In this document: in pieces, positions 6,452 through 12,976 of the stretch
Numbering within the stretch: position 1 is the first letter of the stretch
Layout of the letters: the number at the start of each line of letters is the position of its first letter
NCBI GenBank assembly: GCA_900545075.1
Contig: UQXT01000042.1
Span: forward strand, 1 to 17,238
Direction: 5' to 3'
From: an uncultured Collinsella sp.
GTDB taxonomy: Bacteria; Actinomycetota; Coriobacteriia; Coriobacteriales; Coriobacteriaceae
DNA: 17,238 nt
Program-made: the position numbers and the translations under genes
The notes under the pieces: generated by a model
Database searches by the model: none
Seen by the model: only the letters and a program-made list of their open reading frames with translations
What the model was told of the DNA's origin: nothing

Positions 6452-7870
6452 ATGGCCCTCATTACTTCGTACCACGTCCCCGGCCTTTATGTCGAGGACC
6501 ACAGCATCGACGTCCCCCTTGACTGGCGCGGCCTGGAGCCGATGCTCCTGGCCGTCGGCAGCACCATGCGCCGCGGCGCTATGCCGGCACCAATCGCCGG
6601 CGCGCCCGAGAGCATCAAGCTCTTCTACCGCGTGGTTTGCGCGCCTGACCGCATCAACGACGATCTGCCGCTGCTCCTGTTTTTGCAGGGCGGCCCCGGC
6701 GGCGAGAGCCCGCGTCCGCTGTCGCCCACAAGCGACGGCTGGATCGAGGAGGCCGTCAAGCACTTCCGCGTGGTCCTTCCCGACCAGCGCGGCACCGGAC
6801 GCAGTAGCTGCGTGGACGGACGCACGATTGCCGCCTTGGGCGATCGCGCGACGGCGGCCGGCTCCGATGCGGCCCGCTCGCAGGCCGACTTCCTCAAGCG
6901 CCACCTCGCCAGCTCCATCGTGCGCGATTTTGAGTACCTGCGTCTGGTGGGCTTTGGCGGCAAGCCCTGGGTCACGCTCGGCCAGAGCTACGGCGGCTTT
7001 TTGACGTTGAGCTACCTGTCGCTCTTCCCCGAGGGCGTGGCGGCGAGCTTTACCTGCGGCGGCATCCCCCACGTGCCGGCGAGCGCCAGCGAGGTCTACG
7101 CGCACACCTTCCCGCGCATGGCCGCCAAGACGCAGCAGTATTACGACCGCTACCCCGCCGACGTCGAGCGCGTGGCAGCCCTGGCCGATGCGCTCGAGGC
7201 ACAGAAGCCCGTGCTGCCCGACGGCTCGCCGATGACGGTCGAGCGCCTACAGCTCATGGGCAGCGACTTTGGCATGAAGCCGAGCTTTGAGCGCATGCAT
7301 TGGACTATCGATCACGCTTTTGTTACTGGCGACGGTACGCTGAGCTGCGGCTCCTCGGTATCCGACAGCTTTTTGATGCGCGCCTTCGAGCGCACCAACA
7401 CGCGCACGAATCCGCTGTACTGGACGCTGCAGGAGTTCATATACGCCGACGGCGACACCATGCCCATTCGCTGGGCCGCAGCAGAGGAGAAGGCCCATCG
7501 TGCCGAGTTCGACACACTCGCGCGCCCGCTCATGTTTACCGGCGAGGCCATGTTCCCGTGGATGTTCGAGCAGATGCCCGAGCTCAAGCCCTTCAAGCCC
7601 GCCATGGACCTGCTGATGGAAGACACCAGCTGGGACAAGATCTACGACCCGCAGCGACTGGCGTGCAACGAGGTGCCCCTGCAGGCCGCGGTGTATTTCG
7701 ACGACATGTACGTGGATTCGGGCCTGCAGCTTGATACGCTCAGCCGCGTGGGCAACTCGCATGCCTGGGTGACCAACGAGTTCGAGCACGACGGCCTGCA
7801 CGGCAGCGTGGTATTCAAGCACCTCTTCGACGAGGCCCTCAACCGCGGAGACCTGCGCCGAATCTTCTAG
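6452..7870 (+). CDS. Alpha/beta hydrolase, S33-type prolyl aminopeptidase family
   Basis: 472 residues from ATG 6452, with GGAAG at 6440-6444. Family S33 peptidases release an N-terminal proline from peptides in the cytoplasm. Visible landmarks are the oxyanion-loop motif LLLFLQGGPGGESP (about 75-87, equivalent to HGGPG), DQRGTGRS (111-118, equivalent to DQRG-GRS) and the nucleophile elbow GQSYGGF with Ser179. A likely acid lies in YFDDMYVDSG (Asp417, 418 or 422) and the catalytic His is probably His450 in HDGLHGS. There is no signal peptide. It belongs to the long subgroup of the family, well above the roughly 310 residues of short iminopeptidases. Its place between proA and proB fits a proline-related role, but the specificity is inferred. 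Confidence 0.85.
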   Translation: MALITSYHVPGLYVEDHSIDVPLDWRGLEPMLLAVGSTMRRGAMPAPIAGAPESIKLFYRVVCAPDRINDDLPLLLFLQGGPGGESPRPLSPTSDGWIEEAVKHFRVVLPDQRGTGRSSCVDGRTIAALGDRATAAGSDAARSQADFLKRHLASSIVRDFEYLRLVGFGGKPWVTLGQSYGGFLTLSYLSLFPEGVAASFTCGGIPHVPASASEVYAHTFPRMAAKTQQYYDRYPADVERVAALADALEAQKPVLPDGSPMTVERLQLMGSDFGMKPSFERMHWTIDHAFVTGDGTLSCGSSVSDSFLMRAFERTNTRTNPLYWTLQEFIYADGDTMPIRWAAAEEKAHRAEFDTLARPLMFTGEAMFPWMFEQMPELKPFKPAMDLLMEDTSWDKIYDPQRLACNEVPLQAAVYFDDMYVDSGLQLDTLSRVGNSHAWVTNEFEHDGLHGSVVFKHLFDEALNRGDLRRIF

Positions 7871-7879
7871 CAAAGGAGT

Positions 7880-7932
7880 GTCCCCACCTGCCGGCACAAA
7901 AGAAACGTCCCCAGGTGCCGGCACAAGAAAGA
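7880..7932. repeat. Two tandem copies of a GTCCCCA-TGCCGGCACAA unit
   Basis: Unit one (7880-7906) and unit two (7907-7932) share GTCCCCA, a variable pair (CC or GG), TGCCGGCACAA and a GAAA end. TGCCGGCA is itself a palindrome. They lie between the peptidase gene stop (7870) and the terminator stem. The GTCCCC word recurs in other gene-border hairpins of this window, which suggests a dispersed repeat family. Confidence 0.65.
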
Positions 7933-7970
7933 CAGCGCTGCGGGAAACGATCCGCAGCGCTGTCTTTCTT
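7925..7970. terminator. 19-bp perfect hairpin, bidirectional terminator between the peptidase gene and proB
   Basis: AAGAAAGACAGCGCTGCGG (7925-7943) pairs perfectly with 7952-7970 around the loop GAAACGAT. The arms end in A-rich and T-rich stretches, so both strands have T residues at the 3' side. The proB TAA (7972-7970) touches the stem. It serves the convergent genes on both sides. Confidence 0.85.
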
Positions 7971-9097
7971 TATGCAAATACGATCAAGTTATCCCTGTGT
8001 ATCGCCGGCTTCTCGGCCAGGTTAGCGAGCAGGCGGTTGCTGGCGATCTGGTCCTGGCGGCGACCGGCAGCAAGTTCCAGCACGTCCGAATCGGCCTCGG
8101 CGATACCGCGGGCGACAACCATACCGCTCGGGTCGCACACGTCGAGCACATCGCCCTCGGCAAACTGGCCATCAACCTCGCGAATACCCACCGCAAGCAA
8201 GGAAGAACCACGGCTGACCAGCGCCTTCGCAGCACCATCATCGACCGTCACCGAGCCATGCGCCTTGTCGCCCAGTGCGATCCACAGCTTGCGGGGTGCG
8301 ATGTCCAGACGCTCCGCCGGCGGATCGAACAGCGTGCCCACGCTCTCGCCGCGGGCGAGGCGCACGAGCGCATCGGGTTCCTCGCCCGAGCAAATCACGC
8401 TCTGAATGCCCGCCGTCATCAGGATGCGGCTCGCGCGGATCTTGGTAATCATGCCGCCCGTTCCCACCGATGTGGAAGAATCGCCCGCCGAGGCAATGAT
8501 CTTGGCATCGATCTTATGCACGACCGGGACAAACTCGGCCGTCGGATCCTCATGCGGATTGGCGGTGTAGAGGCCGTCGATGTCCGAAAGCGTCACGCAC
8601 AGATCGGCAGAAACCAGGCAGCTCACGAGCGCCGCCAGCGTGTCGTTGTCGCCAAACTTGATCTCATCGACAGTAACGGTATCGTTCTCGTTGACGACCG
8701 GCACCACGCCAAGCTCCACCAGGCGCAGCAGGGCGTCGCGCGCATGCAGGTAGGACGTGCGGCGGGCCGTGTCGTGGCGCGTGAGCAGTACGAGCGAGGT
8801 GAGCAGGTCGCGCGCATGAAACTCCTCGTCGTAGGCCGACGAGATGATGCACTGACCGGCAGAGGCGCAAGCCTGTAAGCTCGGAAGGTCGCCGACCGGC
8901 TTGCGGTCGAAGCCCAACACGGGATAGCCACAGGCGATAGCGCCCGAGCTCACCACGACCAGACGCCAGCCGAGCTTGCGCAGCGCTGCGGCCTGATCGG
9001 CAAGTCCGCCGATAAAGGCGCGGTTGACCTTGCCATCGGCACCCACCACCGTGGACGAACCGATCTTTACCACCATCGTTTTATAAGAAGTCGTCAT
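7970..9097 (-). CDS. proB: Glutamate 5-kinase with C-terminal PUA domain
   Basis: First enzyme of proline synthesis: ATP-dependent phosphorylation of glutamate to gamma-glutamyl phosphate, usually inhibited by proline. 375 residues, the length of the two-domain form. The amino-acid kinase domain (about 7-255) shows VVKIGSS (9-15), VVVSSGAIACG (48-57), VVPVVNENDTV (131-141), KFGDNDTLAALV (147-158), LSDIDGLYTANP and GTGGMITKIRAS. The PUA domain follows (about 275-365: RKLWIALGDKAHGSVTVDDGA, then FAEGDVLDV). ATG 9097 is used because an in-frame stop lies two codons before it; no clear Shine-Dalgarno sequence precedes it, nor does one precede the next ATG (9076). It follows pncB by 79 bases on the same strand and may be read through from it. 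Confidence 0.97.
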   Translation of the reverse strand: MTTSYKTMVVKIGSSTVVGADGKVNRAFIGGLADQAAALRKLGWRLVVVSSGAIACGYPVLGFDRKPVGDLPSLQACASAGQCIISSAYDEEFHARDLLTSLVLLTRHDTARRTSYLHARDALLRLVELGVVPVVNENDTVTVDEIKFGDNDTLAALVSCLVSADLCVTLSDIDGLYTANPHEDPTAEFVPVVHKIDAKIIASAGDSSTSVGTGGMITKIRASRILMTAGIQSVICSGEEPDALVRLARGESVGTLFDPPAERLDIAPRKLWIALGDKAHGSVTVDDGAAKALVSRGSSLLAVGIREVDGQFAEGDVLDVCDPSGMVVARGIAEADSDVLELAAGRRQDQIASNRLLANLAEKPAIHRDNLIVFA

Positions 9098-9176
9098 ACG
9101 TCAAACCAATCAACTGTTCAGCGAACGGCCGAGCCGGCGGCCAAGGAAGCGTGACTCGCCCCTACCGCCCAAGGAA

Positions 9177-10682
9177 TTAGTGAGCCCAAGGAAAGGCAGA
9201 GGCCGCGGCCATGTTCTTGCGCACGAGCTCGTCGCGCACCTGAGCCAGGCCCTGCTCCATGCCCACCACATAGGTCTGCGGGTACAGGAAGCGCTTGAAA
9301 GCTGCGTCCAGATGATCGAGCGCCCAAGCACAGCGCTCGCGCGCGTCCTGGATGCTCTCACGCGGAGCCACCGCGCTGCCATCGCGCACGATCGGCACCA
9401 GCAGCTCGCGATACTCAAGTTCGGACACGTCGGTCACCAGGGCGGCATCATTCACGGCCACGAGGGTATTGCCGCGCGCGGCGCCCTCCCCCGCCAGATG
9501 GTCCTCGTCGTAGATCATGTCGCAGACCGGGCCGCCAAAGCCGTCGTAATAACGACGCACGCGTTGCACACCCGGGATCGTGCGCTTGTAGGGCTGCTCG
9601 GAGAGCTTGACCACCGGAGTCCATGGATCTGCCTCGCTCGCACGGCGGGCGGAAAGCTTGTACACGCCGCCCAGCGCCGGCTGGTCATAGCAGGTCGCGA
9701 GCTTGGTACCCACGCCAAAGCTGTCGATGGGCGCGCCCTGGTCGAGCAGCGACTGAATCGTGTACTCATCCAGATCGTTAGAAACCGAGATCCCCACATA
9801 GGGCAGGCCCTCGGCATCAAAACGGCCGCGAACATACTTGGAGAGCTTGGCGAGGTCGCCGGAGTCAATGCGAATGGCCGACAAGCGCTCGCCCACCGCT
9901 TCCATCTCCTTGGCAACCGTAATGGCATGTTCACAGCCCTCGCGCACGTCGTAGGTGTCGATGAGCAGCGTGCAGTTCTTGGGGCTCGATTTGGCAAAGG
10001 CACGGAAGGCCTCGAGCTCGGAATCGAAGCTCATCACCCAGCTGTGAGCATGCGTGCCAAAGACGGGAATACCGTAGCGGCGGCCGGCGAGCACATTGGA
10101 CGTAGAGGAGCAGCCGGCAACGTAGCTCGCGCGCGCAACGGCCAGGCCGCCATCGGGACCCTGGGCTCGGCGCAGGCCAAACTCCGCCACGGGGCGACCG
10201 TCGGCCGCCAACACCACGCGCGCCGTCTTGGTGGCGACAAGTGTCTGGAAGCCGACGATGTTGAGCAGCGCTGTCTCGAGCAGCTGGCACTCCAGCGCGG
10301 GGCCGGTGACGCGCACCATGGGCTCGCGCGGAAAGACGAGCTCGCCCTCGGGGACGGCGTCGATATTTACATGCGCACGAAAATCGCGCAGGTAGTCGAG
10401 GAATGCGGACTTGAACATCGCGCCGCCGGCCGGGGCCTCAAGCGATGCGAGGTAGTCGATATCCTCGGGCGTAAAACGCAGGTTCTCGACCAGCTCGGGC
10501 AGTTCGGCGGTGCCGCACATGACGGCATAGGCGCTGCCAAAGGGATGGTCGCGGTAAAACGCGGTAAAGCAACCCTGCTCATTGGCCTTGCCGCTCTCCC
10601 ACAGGCCCTGGGCCATAGTGAGCTCGTACAGATCGGTGAGCATTGCAATGTCGGTGGGATGCGAGATGTCGGTCAAAGCCAT
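9177..10682 (-). CDS. pncB: Nicotinate phosphoribosyltransferase
   Basis: NAD salvage enzyme that joins nicotinate and PRPP to give nicotinate mononucleotide, with ATP hydrolysis. 501 residues from ATG 10682, with AAAGGT about 9 bases upstream; the in-frame ATG further up (10739) lacks support. Landmarks are MLTDLYELTMAQGLWE (14-29), AEFGLRRAQGPDGG (about 166-179), SNVLAGRRYGIPVFGTHAHSW (about 195-215, which includes the His region used for enzyme phosphorylation: H211 and H213), AIRIDSGDLAKLSK (269-282) and SNDLDEYTI followed by FGVGTKL. The length and these motifs fit the long bacterial PncB2-like group rather than the roughly 400-residue E. coli type. The gene lies between the membrane-anchored coiled-coil gene (84-base gap) and proB. 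Confidence 0.95.
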   Translation of the reverse strand: MALTDISHPTDIAMLTDLYELTMAQGLWESGKANEQGCFTAFYRDHPFGSAYAVMCGTAELPELVENLRFTPEDIDYLASLEAPAGGAMFKSAFLDYLRDFRAHVNIDAVPEGELVFPREPMVRVTGPALECQLLETALLNIVGFQTLVATKTARVVLAADGRPVAEFGLRRAQGPDGGLAVARASYVAGCSSTSNVLAGRRYGIPVFGTHAHSWVMSFDSELEAFRAFAKSSPKNCTLLIDTYDVREGCEHAITVAKEMEAVGERLSAIRIDSGDLAKLSKYVRGRFDAEGLPYVGISVSNDLDEYTIQSLLDQGAPIDSFGVGTKLATCYDQPALGGVYKLSARRASEADPWTPVVKLSEQPYKRTIPGVQRVRRYYDGFGGPVCDMIYDEDHLAGEGAARGNTLVAVNDAALVTDVSELEYRELLVPIVRDGSAVAPRESIQDARERCAWALDHLDAAFKRFLYPQTYVVGMEQGLAQVRDELVRKNMAAASAFPWAH

Positions 10683-10766
10683 GGGGCGACCTTTCAGATG
10701 TGTGGTGCAGAATTTGAGGGTTGGACGAGAGCAGAGCATGCGGACATGACGCCCGATGCAAATCGG

Positions 10767-11225
10767 TTAGAGCAGGCCCATGCTGGTCAGGATCGTGTAG
10801 CCCATAAAGATGACAAACGCGATGAGGGCAAGGACAATGATGATTTTTTGAGCCGGCGCCATGCCAGGGATCTCGTTCTCGCCCGTAGGTTCCTCGGAGG
10901 TAACCATGCGCTGGGCAAAGGTCATCTCGTCACGGCTCGGCTTGGGCTCGACGGACTTGGGACGAGCGGCCTTTTTAGGCTGAGGTTTGGGCGCGGCAGG
11001 TGCAGGCTTCGCAGCAGCGGGCTTGGGTGCGGGCGCGGGCTTGCGCTCGGATGCGGCGTTCGAGGCGACCTCCTCGGCCTTCGCACGCTCGGCGCGCAGG
11101 GCAGCCAGCTCCTCACGCTCGCGACGGGCCTCTTCCCGAGCCTCGCGGCGGGCCTTCTCAGCGCGGAGCTCTTCCAACTCAGCGCGCTCCTCGTCGGACA
11201 ATGGTTGGGACTCAAGCTCGGCCAT
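10767..11225 (-). CDS. Coiled-coil protein with C-terminal membrane anchor, function unknown
   Basis: 152 residues from ATG 11225, with AAAGGG (11233-11238) upstream; an earlier in-frame ATG lies inside the tRNA terminator and is unlikely. The order is: a highly charged Glu/Arg/Ala helix likely to form a coiled coil (about 9-55, DEERAELEELRAEKARREAR), a disordered Pro/Ala/Lys linker (about 60-100), a short polar segment (DEMTFAQRMVTSEEP) and one hydrophobic helix close to the C terminus (about 127-150, IIIVLALIAFVIFMGYTI). There is no signal peptide, so the protein is predicted to be tail-anchored with the coiled coil in the cytoplasm. I do not recognise a family. The frame's codon use is normal for the region. 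Confidence 0.8.
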   Translation of the reverse strand: MAELESQPLSDEERAELEELRAEKARREAREEARREREELAALRAERAKAEEVASNAASERKPAPAPKPAAAKPAPAAPKPQPKKAARPKSVEPKPSRDEMTFAQRMVTSEEPTGENEIPGMAPAQKIIIVLALIAFVIFMGYTILTSMGLL

Positions 11226-11243
11226 GGTATAGCCCTTTCTTTT

Positions 11244-11275
11244 AAAAAAAGCCGCCGACACAATGTCAGCGGCTT
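11244..11275 (-). terminator. Intrinsic terminator of the tRNA-Ala gene
   Basis: AAGCCGCCGACA (11249-11260) pairs with TGTCAGCGGCTT (11264-11275), with one mismatch and a 3-nt loop, and is followed on the minus strand by seven T (complement of A11244-11250). It lies 14 bases past the tRNA 3' end and just before the Shine-Dalgarno of the coiled-coil gene. Confidence 0.85.
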
Positions 11276-11289
11276 ATCAAATCCAAGGG

Positions 11290-11362
11290 TGGAGACGAAG
11301 GGAGTCGAACCCTCGGCCTCTGCCATGCGACGGCAGCGCTCTCCCAACTGAGCTACGTCCCC
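11290..11362 (-). tRNA. tRNA-Ala (anticodon CGC)
   Basis: A full cloverleaf of 73 nt. The acceptor GGGGACG pairs with CGTCTCC (one G-T). The D arm is GCTC-AGTTGGGA-GAGC. The anticodon arm CTGCC/GGCAG has loop GTCGCAT, giving anticodon CGC for GCG codons. A 5-nt variable loop follows, then the T arm GAGGG-TTCGACT-CCCTT and discriminator A. The 3' CCA is not encoded (ACCC follows), so it must be added by a nucleotidyltransferase. It stands alone with its own promoter and terminator. Confidence 0.96.
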
Positions 11363-11375
11363 AGGACAAGTCGAT

Positions 11376-11403
11376 ATTTTACCTACGGCTCGCCAACTGT
11401 CAA
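11376..11403 (-). promoter_or_regulatory. Sigma-70-type promoter of tRNA-Ala
   Basis: On the minus strand TTGACA (11403-11398), a perfect -35 box, is followed after 16 bases by TAAAAT (11381-11376), a five-of-six -10 box. The predicted start near 11368-11370 is 6-8 bases before the mature tRNA 5' end. This is the clearest promoter in the window. Confidence 0.85.
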
Positions 11404-11466
11404 CGCCCAATAACCAGTCTTTTTGGGGCGCGGCTATTTTGGCAACTTTTCGAACAGGCGATCCTC

Positions 11467-11504
11467 TCGATGATTTTTTATCCCCGTCCCAGAAAAATCA
11501 TCGA
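11467..11504. repeat. 12-bp AT-rich hairpin with CCCCGTCCC in the loop
   Basis: TCGATGATTTTT (11467-11478) pairs with AAAAATCATCGA (11493-11504) around a 14-nt loop containing CCCCGTCCC. It lies 8 bases after the radical SAM gene stop. No T-tract follows the stem on the minus strand, so it is a poor terminator but may protect the transcript end. Its loop resembles that of the 1281-1313 hairpin. Confidence 0.65.
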
Positions 11505-11512
11505 CGAACGCA

Positions 11513-12451
11513 CTACTTTGCGCTGGTAAGAACACCGGTGGTGTCGAAGGCCGGGGTGAAGCTCTCGTCTACCGCGCCGCCCTCTTGCCAGAACATCGTC
11601 GTAAAACCCAGGTCGTCGGCATGGTCGAGCACCTGCTCGTACTCTTCACGCGTCACGGCGCGTGCCAGGTCGCCGCCCTGCTCGCGCATGAGCGCATTGG
11701 GCGTGTACTGGTTCATAACCGAGATCGGCACGTCGCCCACCGTCTGCCACACCAGGTCCAGCACGCGACACGAATCGTCTGCATGTCCCGGAAGCACCAG
11801 GTGACGCACGATCATACCACGCTTCATAAGCCCGTCCTCGTCCACCAACTCTCCCCCGCGGCGCTCGATCTCGCGCGCCATCTGGGCCAGACCCGACACG
11901 GCCACACGCGGGTAATCCTTTATATGGGAGAGCGACTGCGCAAGCCCGGCATCGGCATATTTAAAGTCGGTGAGCCACACATCGACCAGGTCGCCCAGCG
12001 CCGCCACGGCACTCGCGCGCTCGTAACCACTCGTGTTGTAGACGATTGGGATGACCAGCCCGCGCGCCCGTGCCGCGGCAATCGCGGCAGGCAACAGGTG
12101 CGCATAGTGCGTCGCCGTCACCAAATTGATGTTGTTGGCACCCTGGTCCTGCAGTTCCAGCATAATCTCGACCAGGCGCTCAGGCGAAATCTCAAGGCCA
12201 AAATTGCCGGTCGAGATCTCGTGGTTCTGGCAGTAGATACATTTGAGCGAGCAGCCGCTAAAGAAGATCGTGCCCGAGCCGGCCTCGCCCGAGATAGGCG
12301 GCTCCTCCCACATATGAAGCGCGGCGCGGGCCACCTTGAGCGTGTCGTTAGCACCGCAGACGCCGTGCGCGCCCTCATCGCGCGCCGCACCGCAACGGCG
12401 CGGACACAAATGGCAGGCGGGCGAAAAAAGTTCGGTCAACGACGTCGGCAT
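11513..12451 (-). CDS. Radical SAM protein, PflX-like (homologue of pyruvate formate-lyase activating enzymes)
   Basis: 312 residues from ATG 12451, with GGAG nine bases upstream; a TTG start 15 bases earlier would overlap that site. The N terminus has an extra cysteine set (Cys13, 16, 20 and 32 in CHLCPRRC and HGVCGAN), then the radical SAM signature CSLKCIYC (Cys67, 71, 74) that binds the 4Fe-4S cluster reducing S-adenosylmethionine. The barrel continues with NLVTATHYAHLLPA, PIVYNTSGYE, VDVWLTDFKYAD and the MIVRHLVLPGH region, all typical of the uncharacterised PflX group. That group resembles PFL-activating enzymes, but its substrate is not known, and no glycyl-radical enzyme gene is nearby. 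The oxygen-sensitive cluster fits an anaerobic lifestyle. Confidence 0.88.
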   Translation of the reverse strand: MPTSLTELFSPACHLCPRRCGAARDEGAHGVCGANDTLKVARAALHMWEEPPISGEAGSGTIFFSGCSLKCIYCQNHEISTGNFGLEISPERLVEIMLELQDQGANNINLVTATHYAHLLPAAIAAARARGLVIPIVYNTSGYERASAVAALGDLVDVWLTDFKYADAGLAQSLSHIKDYPRVAVSGLAQMAREIERRGGELVDEDGLMKRGMIVRHLVLPGHADDSCRVLDLVWQTVGDVPISVMNQYTPNALMREQGGDLARAVTREEYEQVLDHADDLGFTTMFWQEGGAVDESFTPAFDTTGVLTSAK

Positions 12452-12566
12452 AAAAACATGCTCCAAAACAACGATTCAGCAGCTCAAGCGTAAAGGACCA
12501 GGCCGCGTAGACGGCTCAAGCCCCAAGGCGCCGTAATCGTCCGACACGATTTTTGTAATGTCAAGA

Positions 12567-12595
12567 CTGGAATCAATAAAGTGCCGCTTTATGAT
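12567..12595 (+). promoter_or_regulatory. Possible promoter of the candidate ncRNA
   Basis: TATGAT (12590-12595) matches five of six -10 positions. CTGGAA (12567-12572) is a weak -35, 17 bases upstream. The predicted start near 12602 falls two or three bases before the 5' arm of the terminal stem, which supports the pairing of promoter and RNA. Confidence 0.45.
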
Positions 12596-12601
12596 GTAGG
12601 T

Positions 12602-12773
12602 ATTCCGCCCCCCGCGGAGCAACTGGGTGAACCGTCGCGTTTATTTAGGGAGCCCACACAGTCGTACCTAGTACAGGTATCCTTCGTTGTTAAGGACGCT
12701 GGAACAGTCGATGAGGGCACCCACCTGTTTTAGGTGGGTTCATTTTCGTAACGTGGGGGGTGGTTTTCTTTTG
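12602..12773 (+). ncRNA. Candidate structured non-coding RNA of about 170 nt
   Basis: The two ends pair: CCGCCCCCCGCG (12605-12616) with CGTGGGGGGTGG (12752-12763), 12 bp including two G-U, followed at once by TTTTCTTTTG. The closing stem plus U-tract would thus act as terminator. Inside are TGGGT/GCCCA (12624-12628 with 12652-12656), TACCT/AGGTA (12665-12679), TCCTT/AAGGA (12680-12696) and ACCCACCT/AGGTGGGT (12719-12739). There is no reading frame of note. End pairing and size resemble 6S RNA, which binds RNA polymerase, but I cannot recognise a family consensus. The six-C run also recalls the actinobacterial 6C RNA, although only one such loop is present. An alternative local hairpin, CCGC/GCGG (12605-12617), competes with the closing stem. 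Confidence 0.5.
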
Positions 12774-12876
12774 CCGAAAATCACCATTACAGTCCATATG
12801 GATCCCCGCCGGCATCCCGACAAGCCATCGACAACATCCCAATATCTGGTATGCGCGTGATTCTCGCCCCGTGCAA

Positions 12877-12906
12877 TTCCTTACACCCCCCTTAGTCGAG
12901 TATCAT
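12877..12906 (+). promoter_or_regulatory. Possible wecA promoter
   Basis: TTCCTT (12877-12882) and TATCAT (12901-12906) are separated by 18 bases. The start would be near 12913, leaving a leader of about 64 bases. The -35 match is weak. Confidence 0.35.
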
Positions 12907-12976
12907 GGGATAGCTATGCCATTTCCGCGTAGCAACCTTTGACCTTTTCCTTCGACGCTTGGCGGTTTTTAGATTC

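Larger units (their letters stand above)
12452..12976. other. Gap between the radical SAM gene and wecA
   Basis: This 525-base divergent gap holds no convincing protein gene. It contains the candidate structured RNA (about 12602-12773), the probable wecA promoter (12877-12906), and an 8-codon mini-frame (12916-12942, MPFPRSNL) in the wecA leader that has no good Shine-Dalgarno. C-runs of six occur at 12608-12613 and 12886-12891, and a G-run of six at 12755-12760. Confidence 0.7.

Noticed and set aside
7880..7932. CRISPR-like direct repeats
   Set aside because: There are only two adjoining units with no spacers between them and no cas genes.
7997..8878. A 293-codon plus-strand frame opposite proB
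   Set aside because: It is antisense to proB and lacks any recognisable domain.
9180..11351. A 723-codon plus-strand open frame opposite pncB and the coiled-coil gene
   Set aside because: It is antisense to genes with clear motifs, has repetitive His/Gly/Leu/Ala composition typical of high-GC shadow frames, and its end reads through the tRNA gene.
11290..11362. tRNA gene as an integration site of a mobile element
   Set aside because: No repeated tRNA 3' end, integrase or foreign genes are found on either side.
11263..11529. Plus-strand frame with RRRESNPRPLPCDGSALPTELRP
   Set aside because: This is the well-known false protein produced by translating the antisense strand of a tRNA gene; tRNA-Ala explains it.
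12620..12660. T-box-like words (GGGTGAACCG near 12625) before wecA
   Set aside because: The invariant TGGN bulge and the AGGGTGGNACCGCG core are not matched, and the downstream gene is not a synthetase or amino-acid gene.
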